This document shows, piece after piece, positions 33,876-43,380 of a DNA stretch of 43,734 nt (position 1 is the first letter of the stretch; each line of letters opens with the position of its first letter). The position numbers were made by a program, and so were the translations under genes. Origin of the DNA: an uncultured bacterium (GTDB lineage Bacteria; Planctomycetota; GCA-002687715); contig CADEGH010000039.1 in NCBI GenBank assembly GCA_902826835.1, positions 3,565 to 47,298 of the forward strand. Reading direction: 5' to 3'. Below the pieces are notes generated by a model. The model searched no databases and was not told where the DNA came from. It saw only the letters and a list, made by a program, of their open reading frames with translations.

Positions 33876-34527
33876 AGTGCATCTCCGAGGTACGAGCACC
33901 CTTCAGTTTTCGGTACTGAAGCTGAGTGACGACCGTTTCCACGTGCGAGAGGAACGCCTTGTACCGCTCGAATCGTCGAGACAATTGGTACTGAAAAAAG
34001 AGCCCCGGAAGGGCGATGACGAGTCCCGTCTCGGTCGTGATGAGGGCTTCCGAGATTCCCTCCGCGATCATGCCCATCGTCTTTTGGCCGCCCCCGCCGG
34101 TCGCCAGAGCGCCGAAGGTCGCCAACATGCCCGTCACCGTGCCGAAGAGCCCGAGGAGAGGGGCCACTCCGACACAGATCTTCATGACTTTGAGATCGCG
34201 GGTGAACGGAGCCTCCTCGATCGTGCGGAGGCCGGCGAAGGACTCGGCAGTTTGTTCGATCGTGGGTTCACCGGTCACAAAATCGAGAATTTCTCCCACC
34301 GGTCCTCGTCGCTCTTCCGGGCGAAGAATCCACTGGCGCCAGACCCGCTCGGAAACCGAGGTGAACTTGCGCTCCCGCAGGCGCAGCCAGATGTGGGTGC
34401 CGATCCCGAAGAGGACGAGTGCATCGACGGCAATCGCCACCATGCCCCAGTCCCCCGCGATCCAAATGGCCACAGCCCTTTCCCAGAGGCGCTGCGCGGC
34501 TCCGCTCCAGGAATCCCAGTTCAGCAT
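33859..34527 (-). CDS. exbB: ExbB/TolQ-type proton channel protein
   Basis: A 222-residue MotA/TolQ/ExbB-family protein with three membrane segments: WGMVAIAVDALVLFGIGTHI, then the family core LLGLFGTVTGMLATF and SEALITTETGLVIALPGLFF. Together with ExbD it forms the proton-driven motor. It starts inside the end of the TtpC-like gene (7-bp overlap) and overlaps exbD at its end. This is the short member of two ExbB paralogues in the locus, as in Vibrio TonB2 systems. Confidence 0.92.
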   Translation of the reverse strand: MLNWDSWSGAAQRLWERAVAIWIAGDWGMVAIAVDALVLFGIGTHIWLRLRERKFTSVSERVWRQWILRPEERRGPVGEILDFVTGEPTIEQTAESFAGLRTIEEAPFTRDLKVMKICVGVAPLLGLFGTVTGMLATFGALATGGGGQKTMGMIAEGISEALITTETGLVIALPGLFFQYQLSRRFERYKAFLSHVETVVTQLQYRKLKGARTSEMHYVAVS

Positions 34528-36173
34528 GCGGCCATGCCTTCCTTGCCGTGATCAGCACTGCGGGTGCGCTCGGCAACGCGCCGGGCGGCCGCCGCGTATT
34601 GGAGTTCCCGGGCGCGCAACGTAGCGAGCGGAGTCGACTCGAGATCGAGCTCTTCCGCCACCCTTGCGGCGGCGCTGGTCGAGGGTGCCACTCGAGACGA
34701 AGTCTTGGTTTCGACATCGACGCCGCGCGGGGGTTCCGGGGGGGCGTCGGCGCCCATGGGAGTCTTGCTGAGTTGATTGATGAAGCCGATCCCGGCTTTT
34801 TCCATTTGTTCGATCACTCCCTTGGCCTTGCGGCTCAAGAGTGCGTGCAGGAGCAGCGAGGGAATGGCCACGATCAGGCCGTATTCCGTGGTGATCAAGG
34901 CCTCGGAGATACCGCTCGACAACGTCTTGACGTCCCCGGTTCCGAACACCGTGATCAATTTGAAGGTGTTCATGATTCCGGTCACTGTCCCGAGCAATCC
35001 AAGGAGGGGAGCGGACGAGGCACTGATCGCCACGAACGGAAGGAGACGCTGGAGACGGAGCTTCGTGTCGAGAACCGTCTCGTACATCACCTCTTCGATG
35101 AGCTCGCGCGGTTCCGCGATGTGCTCGACTCCCTGAACCAGCATCTTGCCGGTTGGCCCACCCACTCGATCAGCCGCGGCTTTGGCCGCCGCCGCGTCCC
35201 GGTTGGCGACTGCCGCGAGCAGGGTCCGGTATTGCCGTTGGTTGGGTTTGCGCACGAGCAGCATCTGCAACCACTTGCCGAGGGCGACGAGCAAAGCGGC
35301 CGCGGCCATCCCGAGGATGGGCCACATGACCGGGCCGCCCTTCAAGATGTGCTGCCATAGCGTCTCTTTGGTCTCTTCGATCTTGTGGGCATTGCCGAGA
35401 GTCGGGTCGAACGGAATCGTTCCCACGCCGCCGGCTTCCACGGCCTTGGAAGCGGCCGACATGTCCTCGAGCTTGCCGAAGCCGGTGATCGCCGGTTTGA
35501 TCGAGCCGAGCCTGGGCTCCGCGGTACCGACAATCGTGCCGTCCTTCGAACGGAAGAACGCCATCGGACCCAGCAAGACAAACGTTCCTTGGTGTACGGT
35601 TCCGTTGCGATCGACCGCGTCACCGTCGAAGCGCGAGCCGCCGAGGGCTTCGTCCACCCGCCCGAGGGCCGTATCGAGGAGTGCCGCTTGCTCCTTGTAG
35701 AGCTCGCTCTTGGACAGGTCTTCCTTGTCCATCGCCGCTCGCGTCTTCGTGATCGCGGCCGAGTGACGATCGACTTCCGCAATGTGTAGGCGGGATTCGA
35801 AATTGCGCAAGTACTCCCCGAACATGTTGCCGAGGAAGGCCCCCTGATCCTCGCGGGCTTTGATGTCGCCGCGCAGGGTGTTGAGTTCGAGGAGCCTGGC
35901 GTCCAGGTCGCGGGACTCTTGTTGGAATTGAGCCCGTACTCGCACCAACTCCGATTCCAGCCGAGCCAGCTCGCGACTCAGCGGCAAAGTCTCGGCCGCG
36001 ATTTGCTCGCGCAGTTTCGTGAGCTCGGCGACACTCGCCTCGAGTTGTGCTTGCAAGTCCTGGGTCGCGCGCTCGAACGGGCGAGGCTCCGGAGCGGTTG
36101 GCAAGTCCTGAGCGAATCCACCCCGGACGAGCGCGATCATCAAGACCAGGAAGCCGATCAATGGTTGGTTCAT
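34521..36173 (-). CDS. TtpC-like long ExbB paralogue
   Basis: A 550-residue MotA/TolQ/ExbB-family protein with an N-terminal signal (LIGFLVLMIALVRGGFAQ), a long periplasmic coiled coil (about residues 40-130, from LQAQLEASVAELTKLREQIA), a further soluble part, and a C-terminal ExbB core: MWPILGMAAAALLVALGKWL, LLGLLGTVTGIMNTF, and SEALITTEYGLIVAIPSLLL. In Vibrio, TtpC is an extra subunit needed for TonB2 function. ATG 36173 has AGGA upstream; ATG 36194 is an alternative that would overlap the DUF3450 stop. It is clearly a paralogue of the next gene. Confidence 0.88.
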   Translation of the reverse strand: MNQPLIGFLVLMIALVRGGFAQDLPTAPEPRPFERATQDLQAQLEASVAELTKLREQIAAETLPLSRELARLESELVRVRAQFQQESRDLDARLLELNTLRGDIKAREDQGAFLGNMFGEYLRNFESRLHIAEVDRHSAAITKTRAAMDKEDLSKSELYKEQAALLDTALGRVDEALGGSRFDGDAVDRNGTVHQGTFVLLGPMAFFRSKDGTIVGTAEPRLGSIKPAITGFGKLEDMSAASKAVEAGGVGTIPFDPTLGNAHKIEETKETLWQHILKGGPVMWPILGMAAAALLVALGKWLQMLLVRKPNQRQYRTLLAAVANRDAAAAKAAADRVGGPTGKMLVQGVEHIAEPRELIEEVMYETVLDTKLRLQRLLPFVAISASSAPLLGLLGTVTGIMNTFKLITVFGTGDVKTLSSGISEALITTEYGLIVAIPSLLLHALLSRKAKGVIEQMEKAGIGFINQLSKTPMGADAPPEPPRGVDVETKTSSRVAPSTSAAARVAEELDLESTPLATLRARELQYAAAARRVAERTRSADHGKEGMAAC

Positions 36174-36190
36174 GGCGAAAGTTCCTGGTC

Positions 36191-37009
36191 TCATTGCACC
36201 TTGATGGGAAGTCGAACGAAATCGGCGGGCTGTTCGTTCTTGAGAATTGCGATGGCTCTCACGATGTCGGTGGCCACTTCGTCGGCGGGCGACCAAGTCC
36301 AGCCCGCAGGACCAGGCGAGCCGATACCGGCCGTCTTGCCGTTGGCACTCGCGTAATAGGCTTGACCAATGCCGACGTAGACCACGGTGACTTCCGCCGA
36401 GGTTCCGTCCCGCAGGGACCGGATTTCCGTCTTGACGATGATCTCGCGGTTGAACTTGTCGACTTGATTGAGGATTCCCACCACGTTCAGGTAGCGCTCA
36501 CCGAGCGAGAGCTTCGTTTCGGCACCGGCCGCGGGGAGGCGTTGGGCCAACGGGGCGAGCGTCTCCGCCAGCGGCGCCGGCAGCTTCGGCATGAGCTCGC
36601 GGGCCTTCTGTTCGAATTTCAGGAGGGCTTCGAGAAGGACCGCCTCGCCAGCCTTCAGTTTGTCCACATCGGCTTGGAGGGCGGCCCGCTTCTGGTCCGC
36701 TTCGGAGGCGTTCTTGCGCGCCTCCTCGATGCGAGTCGTGACCGCCTGGATCTCGCGCTCGATGATCCCGATCTGTTCCTTGAGCGTTTCCCGATTGAGA
36801 GCGAGATCGCGCTTTTCGTGCGATATCAGGCGTCGTGTCTCGACCCATTTCTCCAAGGTCGGGCGGGCGTCGGCGACGCGGCCTGGCGGGCTCGCGGTTT
36901 GGCCTCGCAACCCGACCGGAAGCAAGAGTCCGAGTGTCGCGATGATCAGTAGCGGACGGGCTCGAGGAGTCGGCGAGGGGCGGCTCGGATGCGAGAGGAA
37001 TGGTGGCAT
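36191..37009 (-). CDS. DUF3450-family periplasmic protein
   Basis: A 272-residue product with an N-terminal signal (ARPLLIIATLGLLLPVGLRG), a long coiled coil (about residues 50-125, with REIQAVTTRIEEARK and RAALQADVDKLKAGEAVL), and a C-terminal part with GERYLNVVGILNQVDKFNRE and VYVGIGQAYYASANGKTAG. This is the DUF3450 layout, and that family is known to accompany TtpC-type TonB clusters. The coiled coil probably meets that of the TtpC-like protein. Its stop overlaps the next frame's ATG 36194. Confidence 0.85.
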   Translation of the reverse strand: MPPFLSHPSRPSPTPRARPLLIIATLGLLLPVGLRGQTASPPGRVADARPTLEKWVETRRLISHEKRDLALNRETLKEQIGIIEREIQAVTTRIEEARKNASEADQKRAALQADVDKLKAGEAVLLEALLKFEQKARELMPKLPAPLAETLAPLAQRLPAAGAETKLSLGERYLNVVGILNQVDKFNREIIVKTEIRSLRDGTSAEVTVVYVGIGQAYYASANGKTAGIGSPGPAGWTWSPADEVATDIVRAIAILKNEQPADFVRLPIKVQ

Positions 37010-37047
37010 AGGACAATCTCAGAATCCCCGGGCTGCGGCCCCGGGGA

Positions 37048-40023
37048 TCAGAAGGTGAACTCCGCACTGAGGGTCAAGGACAGTTCGACTCCTGCGGAGG
37101 AGGAGCTGCGGAGGGTGTCTCGATCGATGTACTCGGAGCGGTAGACCCGCTCGATCTTCGGATTGGTGAGGTTCTTGGCTTGGAATTGGAGTTTGAAGTG
37201 ATCACCGATCTTCTGGTCGACGCTGAGATTCAGCGTGCCGAACTCCTTCGCGTAGATGCTGGGTACGAAGTTCCCGTTCGACTGCGCGGCTCCCGCGAGC
37301 AAGGTGTCGCCGGTGATGGTGTAGAAGAGGGAGACCCGCGTCCCCGTACTCTCAAGGTCGTAGGTGGCGAAGAGATTGAAGATGTGCTCGGGGGCGTTGG
37401 TCATGTCTCGCGAGCTGATCGGCGCCAGGATGTTGGGCAAATTGAAGCCGGCGATCTCGTCTTCGGGGAGTTGAACTTCGGACTCGATGAAGGTGGCATT
37501 GCCGCCCAGGGTCAAACCCGCAAGTTCATCGAGAACCTGCCCGAGGTCTTGTCGAGCCTCGAACTCGAATCCGGAAAGCTCCCCCTCCGGGTAATTCACC
37601 GCCGTCGTGAAGGAGAACGTGCCGACCCTCTGCACGTTCTCGATCGGATCTTTGATGTCCTTGCGGAACCAAGACGCCGAGAGCAAACCGCCGGGAAGGG
37701 GGACGTAGTCGATACGCAGGTCATAGTTCTTGACCGAACTCATTCCGAGTCCGGGGTTTCCGATGAAGATCGGACCGCCCAGGAACTCCTGCTGCAAGAT
37801 GGGTGTGATCTCTTTGAAGGTCTGACGTGCGATCGTCTCGTTGTAGGCGCCGCGGAAGGTCAGGCCTTCGATCGGTCGGTAGTCGAGGGCGATCGACGGC
37901 AGCACGTCGTCTTGTTCGAAGGCGACGTCGGCGTCGCCAGGATTCAGTTCGGTGATCAGGTTCGAAGCCGGGTTGAACCAAGTGGCTTCATCTTCCGGTG
38001 CATTGATGATCGAGAGTTCCGTGCCCTCGAAGCGGAAGCCCCCGATCAGCTTGAGTTCCTTCGTGAGCGGCAGCTCCAGCATTCCGTACCAGGCCATGAC
38101 GTCGAGTTCGCCCGTGTAATCGACATCGAATTCGGACTCGAGAATCTGGTGCGGTTGCGAGGGGAACACCGAACTCCAGAACGTCTCGAACGGAGCTTCG
38201 AACTCGGGCTCCCCGACGTTGCGGAAGGTGTCTTGGTCGAAGAAGCGCTTGACCGAGTCGCTGAAGTAGCCGGTCTTGAGGTAACCCTCGTCCCCGCTCC
38301 ATTGCTTGAACGGGAGCTTCACGTCGAAGGCGTACTGCTCGCTCTCTTCCTCGATGGTCTTGAAGATGCGTTGGAAGTTGCCGAGGTTGATGTTGGCGGC
38401 CGGACGGAATGGACGATGAGTGGCCGGGAGAATGAAGCCGGGGATCGGTTCGCGCGCCGGACGCCAGGCGGACCCGAATTGACGCTTGTCGGGTTGCAGG
38501 AGGTCGGCGGTGCTGAACGCGGCAGACCAGTCGATTTCGACGGACTCAGCTTCGAAGAAACCCAAGATTCCCCATGGATCCGTTTCGAAACGGTGATGCC
38601 CGCGGAATTGGAGAGTCTCGGTCGTGCGCTCGGTGTATTCGAGGGTTTCGAGCCGCAGGTACGGAGCCCCGTCCGGCTGTTCGTGTCCCGGGGTGCTTGG
38701 GTCGTAGGGATCGTGGCCGGGGAAGTAATACTCCTTGCCCCGGGTGTCCTCGGCGAGGGTCGCCACGTCTTCGGCCGTGCGGGTGTAGAGGTAGGTAGCG
38801 CCGATTTGATGGTTGTCGGATTCGATTCCGACCGCGGCCAATCCTCCCCACTGGACCAACTGCGAGCCCTGCGTGACGTCGAAGAGTTGGGTGCGGAAGT
38901 CCTCCTGCTGAGGAGCGCCCTGCACGTACTGCGGGGTCAATCCACCACCTGGAGTCGTCACCCACAACGAGTCGTCGATGCCACCCTTGAAGAACGCGCT
39001 GTCGCGCTCATAGAAAAAGCTGCCGAGGCCGCCGAGCCGCCATCCGCCCCCGAGATCGGTATTGCCGCCTCCGGTCACCGACCATTTGTAGTCGGTGGGA
39101 GGTTCGTCCCGGGATACCCCGGCCGCGCCCAGCCATTCGGCGCCGAGTCGGTCGAGCTGCGGTCCTCGCTCGCTTCCGTCTCGTCCCCAAAAGTCGACCC
39201 CGCCGCCGTCGTAGCTGAGGAAGTCATCCTCGCCAGAGACCTGGGTGTTCCAGCTTCGCTGCGAGGAGATCCGGAAGAAAAGCTCCTCTTTGGGGATTCC
39301 GCGAAGCTTGATGTTGACCGCGCCTCCCGAGGCATCGCCTTGTTGGTCGGGAGTGAAGGTCTTGCTGACTTGGAGACTGTCGAGCAGCACGGCGGGGAAT
39401 TGATCGAGTTCGACCGCCCGTTTGTCTTCGTCGGCGGAGGGGAGACGCACCCCGTTCAATTGGGAGCTGACGTAACGATCGGGAAGGCCACGAATGACGG
39501 CCGACTTCCCGTCTTGCAGCGAGGCGCCCGACACGAGGCGCAGCGCGCTGGCGGCGTCACTCGCGCCGGCTCGGCTGATGAGATCGGAGGAGATGGAGTC
39601 GAGCAGTGCCGGGCTATCGAAACGCAGATTGAGGAGTCCGGCCTCGGTGTTGGTGGAGAGATCCAGACCTTTCTCCACCACGAACTCCTCCATGTCCGTG
39701 AAATCCCCGGTGAGCGTGGCATCGACCTCCGTGAGGCGGGCCGAGCTGACCAGTACGTTGGAGCGGACTTGGCGTGCGTACCCGTCTTTGGAGAAGACGA
39801 GCGTGTAAGTGCCGGGGACCACCGACGGAAACACGTAGTTGCCCTGGTCCGTCGTCATCACCTTTTGGTTGGTATCCGAGATGGTGATCGTTGCTTCTGG
39901 GAGAGGCGCTGCGAAGTCGCCATCCATCACCAGGCCGCGGATCGATCCGGGAGCGTCCTGACTCCATCCACACAGAGTGGTGGACAAGAGCAGGAAGGCA
40001 ATGCGGATCGTGCGACCGCTCAC
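37048..40023 (-). CDS. TonB-dependent outer-membrane receptor
   Basis: A 991-residue receptor starting at GTG 40023, which overlaps the upstream lipoprotein stop (GTGA). A signal peptide (IRIAFLLLSTTLCGWS) is followed by a carboxypeptidase-regulatory-like domain (about 25-100: GSIRGLVMDGDFAAPLPEAT and GNYVFPSVVPGTYTLVF). A plug domain follows (LLDSISSDLISRAGASDAAS, SAVIRGLPDRYVSSQLNG, DASGGAVNIKLRG), then a long beta barrel that ends in AEFTF with the terminal phenylalanine expected for outer-membrane insertion. It presumably imports the locus substrate using the downstream TonB complex. Nothing in the sequence reveals the ligand. The DUF3450 gene starts 38 bp after its stop. Confidence 0.93.
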   Translation of the reverse strand: MSGRTIRIAFLLLSTTLCGWSQDAPGSIRGLVMDGDFAAPLPEATITISDTNQKVMTTDQGNYVFPSVVPGTYTLVFSKDGYARQVRSNVLVSSARLTEVDATLTGDFTDMEEFVVEKGLDLSTNTEAGLLNLRFDSPALLDSISSDLISRAGASDAASALRLVSGASLQDGKSAVIRGLPDRYVSSQLNGVRLPSADEDKRAVELDQFPAVLLDSLQVSKTFTPDQQGDASGGAVNIKLRGIPKEELFFRISSQRSWNTQVSGEDDFLSYDGGGVDFWGRDGSERGPQLDRLGAEWLGAAGVSRDEPPTDYKWSVTGGGNTDLGGGWRLGGLGSFFYERDSAFFKGGIDDSLWVTTPGGGLTPQYVQGAPQQEDFRTQLFDVTQGSQLVQWGGLAAVGIESDNHQIGATYLYTRTAEDVATLAEDTRGKEYYFPGHDPYDPSTPGHEQPDGAPYLRLETLEYTERTTETLQFRGHHRFETDPWGILGFFEAESVEIDWSAAFSTADLLQPDKRQFGSAWRPAREPIPGFILPATHRPFRPAANINLGNFQRIFKTIEEESEQYAFDVKLPFKQWSGDEGYLKTGYFSDSVKRFFDQDTFRNVGEPEFEAPFETFWSSVFPSQPHQILESEFDVDYTGELDVMAWYGMLELPLTKELKLIGGFRFEGTELSIINAPEDEATWFNPASNLITELNPGDADVAFEQDDVLPSIALDYRPIEGLTFRGAYNETIARQTFKEITPILQQEFLGGPIFIGNPGLGMSSVKNYDLRIDYVPLPGGLLSASWFRKDIKDPIENVQRVGTFSFTTAVNYPEGELSGFEFEARQDLGQVLDELAGLTLGGNATFIESEVQLPEDEIAGFNLPNILAPISSRDMTNAPEHIFNLFATYDLESTGTRVSLFYTITGDTLLAGAAQSNGNFVPSIYAKEFGTLNLSVDQKIGDHFKLQFQAKNLTNPKIERVYRSEYIDRDTLRSSSSAGVELSLTLSAEFTF

Positions 40024-41291
40024 CACGGGCTCCCCAGGGCGGCGCGCGACGCGCGGAGGTCGCGCCACACTTCGGCGCTGGGCTCAAAACCGACTCTCGC
40101 CATGGAGACGCAAGTGGCGCAGAGATCCTCGGCGCGTGGGCGCGAGTTCGGATTGACCGCGCCCTCTTCGAGGAGGAGCCGATAGACCTGGGTCGCGCGA
40201 TCCCGGTCTCCCATCGTGTACAGGGCCTCCGCGAGCGGCCGGAGGGCGCGCGCGCGGTAGATGTCGGTGATGCGGAGTCTCTCGTGAGCGAATAGGGCCC
40301 GCGCTTCTTCCGCTTCCTTCGTGGCCAGTTCGAGGTCGCCGGCCCGATGCCGCAGCGCGGCCACTTGCGCGAGGAGAGGGATCTTGTGCTCAGGTAGCCA
40401 TCGCGCGGACTCCAGGGTTTCGCGGGCGGTCTGCGCGTAGCGATTGGCGCCGGCTTTGTCCTGGTGGGCGAGCGCGGTCTCTCCCATGCGCAGCGTCGAT
40501 TCCATGCGGAGTTGAACGGGGAGCTGCGCATAGTGGGTAGAGACACGGCGCGCCAGATCGTCGCGACGTGGTGCATCGCCGTAGAACCGCTCGTGGAGGG
40601 TCGTGTAGGCGGCGAAGGTGGCTTGGACTTGATCCAAGCTCGCCGCGACGAGTCCTCGCTCCAATGCGACGAGGTAGGACTCGAGATCGTCCGGCGCAAT
40701 GGCACGCGCCTTGGCGGCCTCGAGAGCCGCGGCTTCCGATTCGCCCAATCTCGACCGAACCAATTTGCCTTCACGAGCCTTGGCGATGCTTGATTCCGTG
40801 CGGGCGATCAACGCTCGGATGCGGTCACGTCTCCACTCCTGTTCGACTTCATTCGATGGCGGCGCGTCGGCAATCTCCCGGGCGGTTGCGAGGGCGCGTT
40901 CCGCTTCTTCGATGTTCTGCGCGTGAGCGGCGTACTCGGCGAGTTCCGCGTAGCCGGCGCCACGACGCCAGTTTTCAATCGCCGCGATCTGGGTGCGCGC
41001 CCGATTCGGAAGTCCGAGCTCGAGGCTCGCCAAGGCAACGAGTTCTTGAAAGCGTGCCCGGTCCTTGTGGTGAGGATCGTTGGGGATGAGAGAGGCCGTT
41101 TCGAAGGCGAGATCCAGGAGCTGAATCTGGAAGGCGGGCCGTGATGCGTCGGTCAGTGCGTGGGCGAGCGGTGGAGGCTCCGCCGGCGTCCGCGGGTTTT
41201 TTGTGCATCCGGCCAACGACCCGAGCACGCCCAACCCCAGCAGGGAGAGGACGGAGATCCACCGAGTGAGGTTGGGAGTTGAGGGAGGCAT
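40020..41291 (-). CDS. TPR-type lipoprotein upstream of the receptor
   Basis: A 423-residue product from ATG 41291 with a lipoprotein signal (WISVLSLLGLGVLGSLAGC). The rest is helical with TPR-like pairs (YAELAEYAAHAQNIEEAERA, AQVAALRHRAGDLELATKEA, RPLAEALYTMGDRDRATQVY). The stop is fused to the receptor start (GTGA), so the two are made together. A role as a periplasmic or outer-membrane accessory of the receptor is likely. The frame's first ATG at 41339 is a less credible start. No individual family is recognised beyond TPR. Confidence 0.78.
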   Translation of the reverse strand: MPPSTPNLTRWISVLSLLGLGVLGSLAGCTKNPRTPAEPPPLAHALTDASRPAFQIQLLDLAFETASLIPNDPHHKDRARFQELVALASLELGLPNRARTQIAAIENWRRGAGYAELAEYAAHAQNIEEAERALATAREIADAPPSNEVEQEWRRDRIRALIARTESSIAKAREGKLVRSRLGESEAAALEAAKARAIAPDDLESYLVALERGLVAASLDQVQATFAAYTTLHERFYGDAPRRDDLARRVSTHYAQLPVQLRMESTLRMGETALAHQDKAGANRYAQTARETLESARWLPEHKIPLLAQVAALRHRAGDLELATKEAEEARALFAHERLRITDIYRARALRPLAEALYTMGDRDRATQVYRLLLEEGAVNPNSRPRAEDLCATCVSMARVGFEPSAEVWRDLRASRAALGSPW

Positions 41292-41395
41292 GTCGGGTTT
41301 CGCGGGAGGAAGGAGGAGGCCGACGGCTCGGTGCTTCACGCCACCTTGCCGTCGGCTTGTTGCGCACTACTTCCGGCCTTCATGGTCGGGGGCGC

Positions 41396-41427
41396 CGATC
41401 AAGGGCCGATAAAGGCCCGATCAAGGG
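41396..41427. repeat. Direct repeat with embedded hairpin between two locus genes
   Basis: CGATCAAGGG occurs at 41396-41405 and 41418-41427. Between and overlapping them, GGGCC (41403-41407) pairs with GGCCC (41414-41418). On the transcribed strand no T run follows, so it is at best a weak terminator or an mRNA processing/stability element between the secreted protein gene and the lipoprotein/receptor genes. Confidence 0.35.
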
Positions 41428-41439
41428 AGAAAAGAACCT

Positions 41440-43380
41440 TCACTGGGTGGTGATGCGCTCGACCGGCCCGGAGAGGACCATGCCGTTCATCGGGTTCACC
41501 TGGAGGCAGACCCCTTCGATCGTGAGTCCGGCCGGAATCGGGAGCCCGGGCCATTCGGTGATCGCGCCGGGGGCCGGGAAGTGGAAGAAGTTGGCCGGGC
41601 TCAGGGGCGTGAGGAGCTGATCCACGAGGAACTGGAAGGTGGTGGGCAGGTTCGCGCAGAGGCCGAGGAGCGGTCCCGAGCCGATGCCGGCCGGGCAGGG
41701 ATCGTTGATCGTGAAGGCGTTGAACGTCTCGGCGCCGGTGATCAGACCGCAGTTGCTGATGGTGAGGAGACCGCCGGGTCCGCTCTGCGAGAGGGAAACG
41801 ATCGGCAGGGTCGAGGTGGTGGTCATGCCGAACGCTTCGGTCGCCGTCCAGCCGCACAGCCAGTTGGTCCCGGGGGCAAACGCGCCGCGGAAATTCGAGG
41901 GGCAGAAGAAACCGTCGTTCGGGGTCACGCCGACCGCGGTGAGCGCGTCACCGGCGGGGCGAGGATCGAGCGAGATCACCGGCTGCATCACCTTGCCACC
42001 GCGGACGACGTTCGGGCCGCGGGTGATCGCGGTGATCGGCATCGTGGCCGGGTTCAAAACGTTGTTGTTCGCGGGGGCGAACACCGCACGATTGTTGGCC
42101 TCGGTGTAGGCGGAGGCGTTGAGGTTGCTGAAGAAGATCGAGTCGGTGATCTCGGCGAGGGTGCCGGAGCTCTGCGCGGTGTAGAGCGCGGCGGGGGTGC
42201 TCGGGGTCACCGGACCCGAAGGAGTGCAGGTGGGGGCGCCGCTGGCGTTGATCGTGCTGGTCGCGGTGTAGCTCGTGGTCCAGGTGTCGGCCCACGAGAG
42301 GGTGCCCGCGAAGCCGTAGCCCGAGCCGCCGTCGCCGTCAATGTTGTCGAAGGCGACCGCGCGCTCGCCCAGGTTCATGAAGATGCACTTGCGATACTGG
42401 ACGCGGGCGTTGTCGCGCCAGGCCGTGCCGTGGTCGCCGTCGATCGGCTGGCCGATCACGGTGCAGTTGTAGATCGTGGCGGTGGTCACCGGCTGGTAGT
42501 GCGAGTTTTCGGCGCCGTCCGTTTCAAAGCAGTTGTCGCCCACGCCCGAGCCCTGAGCGGCGTTCAGGCTGTAGCCTTGGACGATGAGGCCGAACTGGGC
42601 CTTTCCGCGCCACCCCTGGTCGACGTCGAAGCTGTCGTCACCGATGTTCCAGATCGAGAAGTACTTGAGGTTGACCTTGCCGCCCCAGACTTCGATGCCG
42701 TCGTCGACGTTGTTCATGATCTCGACGTGGTGGATGTCGGTCTCGCGGCCGACGCCACCGAGGGAGAGGCCGTTCAGCTCGTTGCCGAGGCCGATCACGC
42801 GGCCGGTGTAGCGGAGGGAGAGGTAGGAGATGGAACCGCTGTCGTCGTCGTCGTTGCCGCCGCCGTAGAGGACGCGCGACTCGAAGCCGACCTGCGCGAT
42901 CAGGCCTTCCATCGGAGCGACGTTGCAGGGGTTCGGGTATGCGGTGTTGCCGACGACCGCATCCTCCGAGATGTAGGCGTCACCCATGATGGTGAGGTTG
43001 CCCCACTCGTTGGCGGCTTCGCGCCAAGTGCCGGTGCGGGGGTTGCCACCGACCCAGGTCGCGCGGTCCGCGGTCGAGGTCATGATGACGGGCTTCGTGC
43101 GCGTCCCGCGGACGAAGATCTTGCCGCCCTTCGTCACCGCCAGGCTGCCACCGACATTGGCGGTGCTGGCCACGATGGTGCCCGCTTCGATGGTGAGGGT
43201 GGCGCCGGGGAGGACGTAGATCTGCTGTTGCAGGTCGTAGATGTTGGCCGACGTCCAGGTGGTGGACACGGCGATATTGCTGTTGACGAGGACCACGGGC
43301 TGGGCGGTCAGGGGGGCCGCGAGCGCGGCCAGACCAAGCGCCAATGCGGCGCACGCGAAAGTTGGATTCTTCACCGGCAT
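41440..43380 (-). CDS. Secreted right-handed beta-helix protein
   Basis: A 646-residue exported protein starting at ATG 43380 (AAGGAG 3 bases upstream) with signal FACAALALGLAALAAPLTAQ. The body reads like a parallel beta-helix: PGATLTIEAGTIVASTANVG, GGKIFVRGTRTKPVIMTST, WGNLTIMGDAYISEDAV, LSLRYTGRVIGLGNELNGL. An aspartate run (NDDDDSGS) and repeated short motifs DDGIEVWGG and DDSFDVDQG suggest calcium sites. From memory, proteins of this type co-occur with TonB-dependent receptors in several phyla. It heads the minus-strand locus and may capture the substrate outside the cell; no catalytic residues could be identified. Confidence 0.82.
   Translation of the reverse strand: MPVKNPTFACAALALGLAALAAPLTAQPVVLVNSNIAVSTTWTSANIYDLQQQIYVLPGATLTIEAGTIVASTANVGGSLAVTKGGKIFVRGTRTKPVIMTSTADRATWVGGNPRTGTWREAANEWGNLTIMGDAYISEDAVVGNTAYPNPCNVAPMEGLIAQVGFESRVLYGGGNDDDDSGSISYLSLRYTGRVIGLGNELNGLSLGGVGRETDIHHVEIMNNVDDGIEVWGGKVNLKYFSIWNIGDDSFDVDQGWRGKAQFGLIVQGYSLNAAQGSGVGDNCFETDGAENSHYQPVTTATIYNCTVIGQPIDGDHGTAWRDNARVQYRKCIFMNLGERAVAFDNIDGDGGSGYGFAGTLSWADTWTTSYTATSTINASGAPTCTPSGPVTPSTPAALYTAQSSGTLAEITDSIFFSNLNASAYTEANNRAVFAPANNNVLNPATMPITAITRGPNVVRGGKVMQPVISLDPRPAGDALTAVGVTPNDGFFCPSNFRGAFAPGTNWLCGWTATEAFGMTTTSTLPIVSLSQSGPGGLLTISNCGLITGAETFNAFTINDPCPAGIGSGPLLGLCANLPTTFQFLVDQLLTPLSPANFFHFPAPGAITEWPGLPIPAGLTIEGVCLQVNPMNGMVLSGPVERITTQ

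Noticed and set aside
37180..40185. Plus-strand open frame of 1001 codons opposite the TonB-dependent receptor
   Set aside because: It is an antisense shadow of the high-GC receptor gene. The minus-strand product has a signal peptide, plug and barrel end, while the plus-strand product matches nothing.
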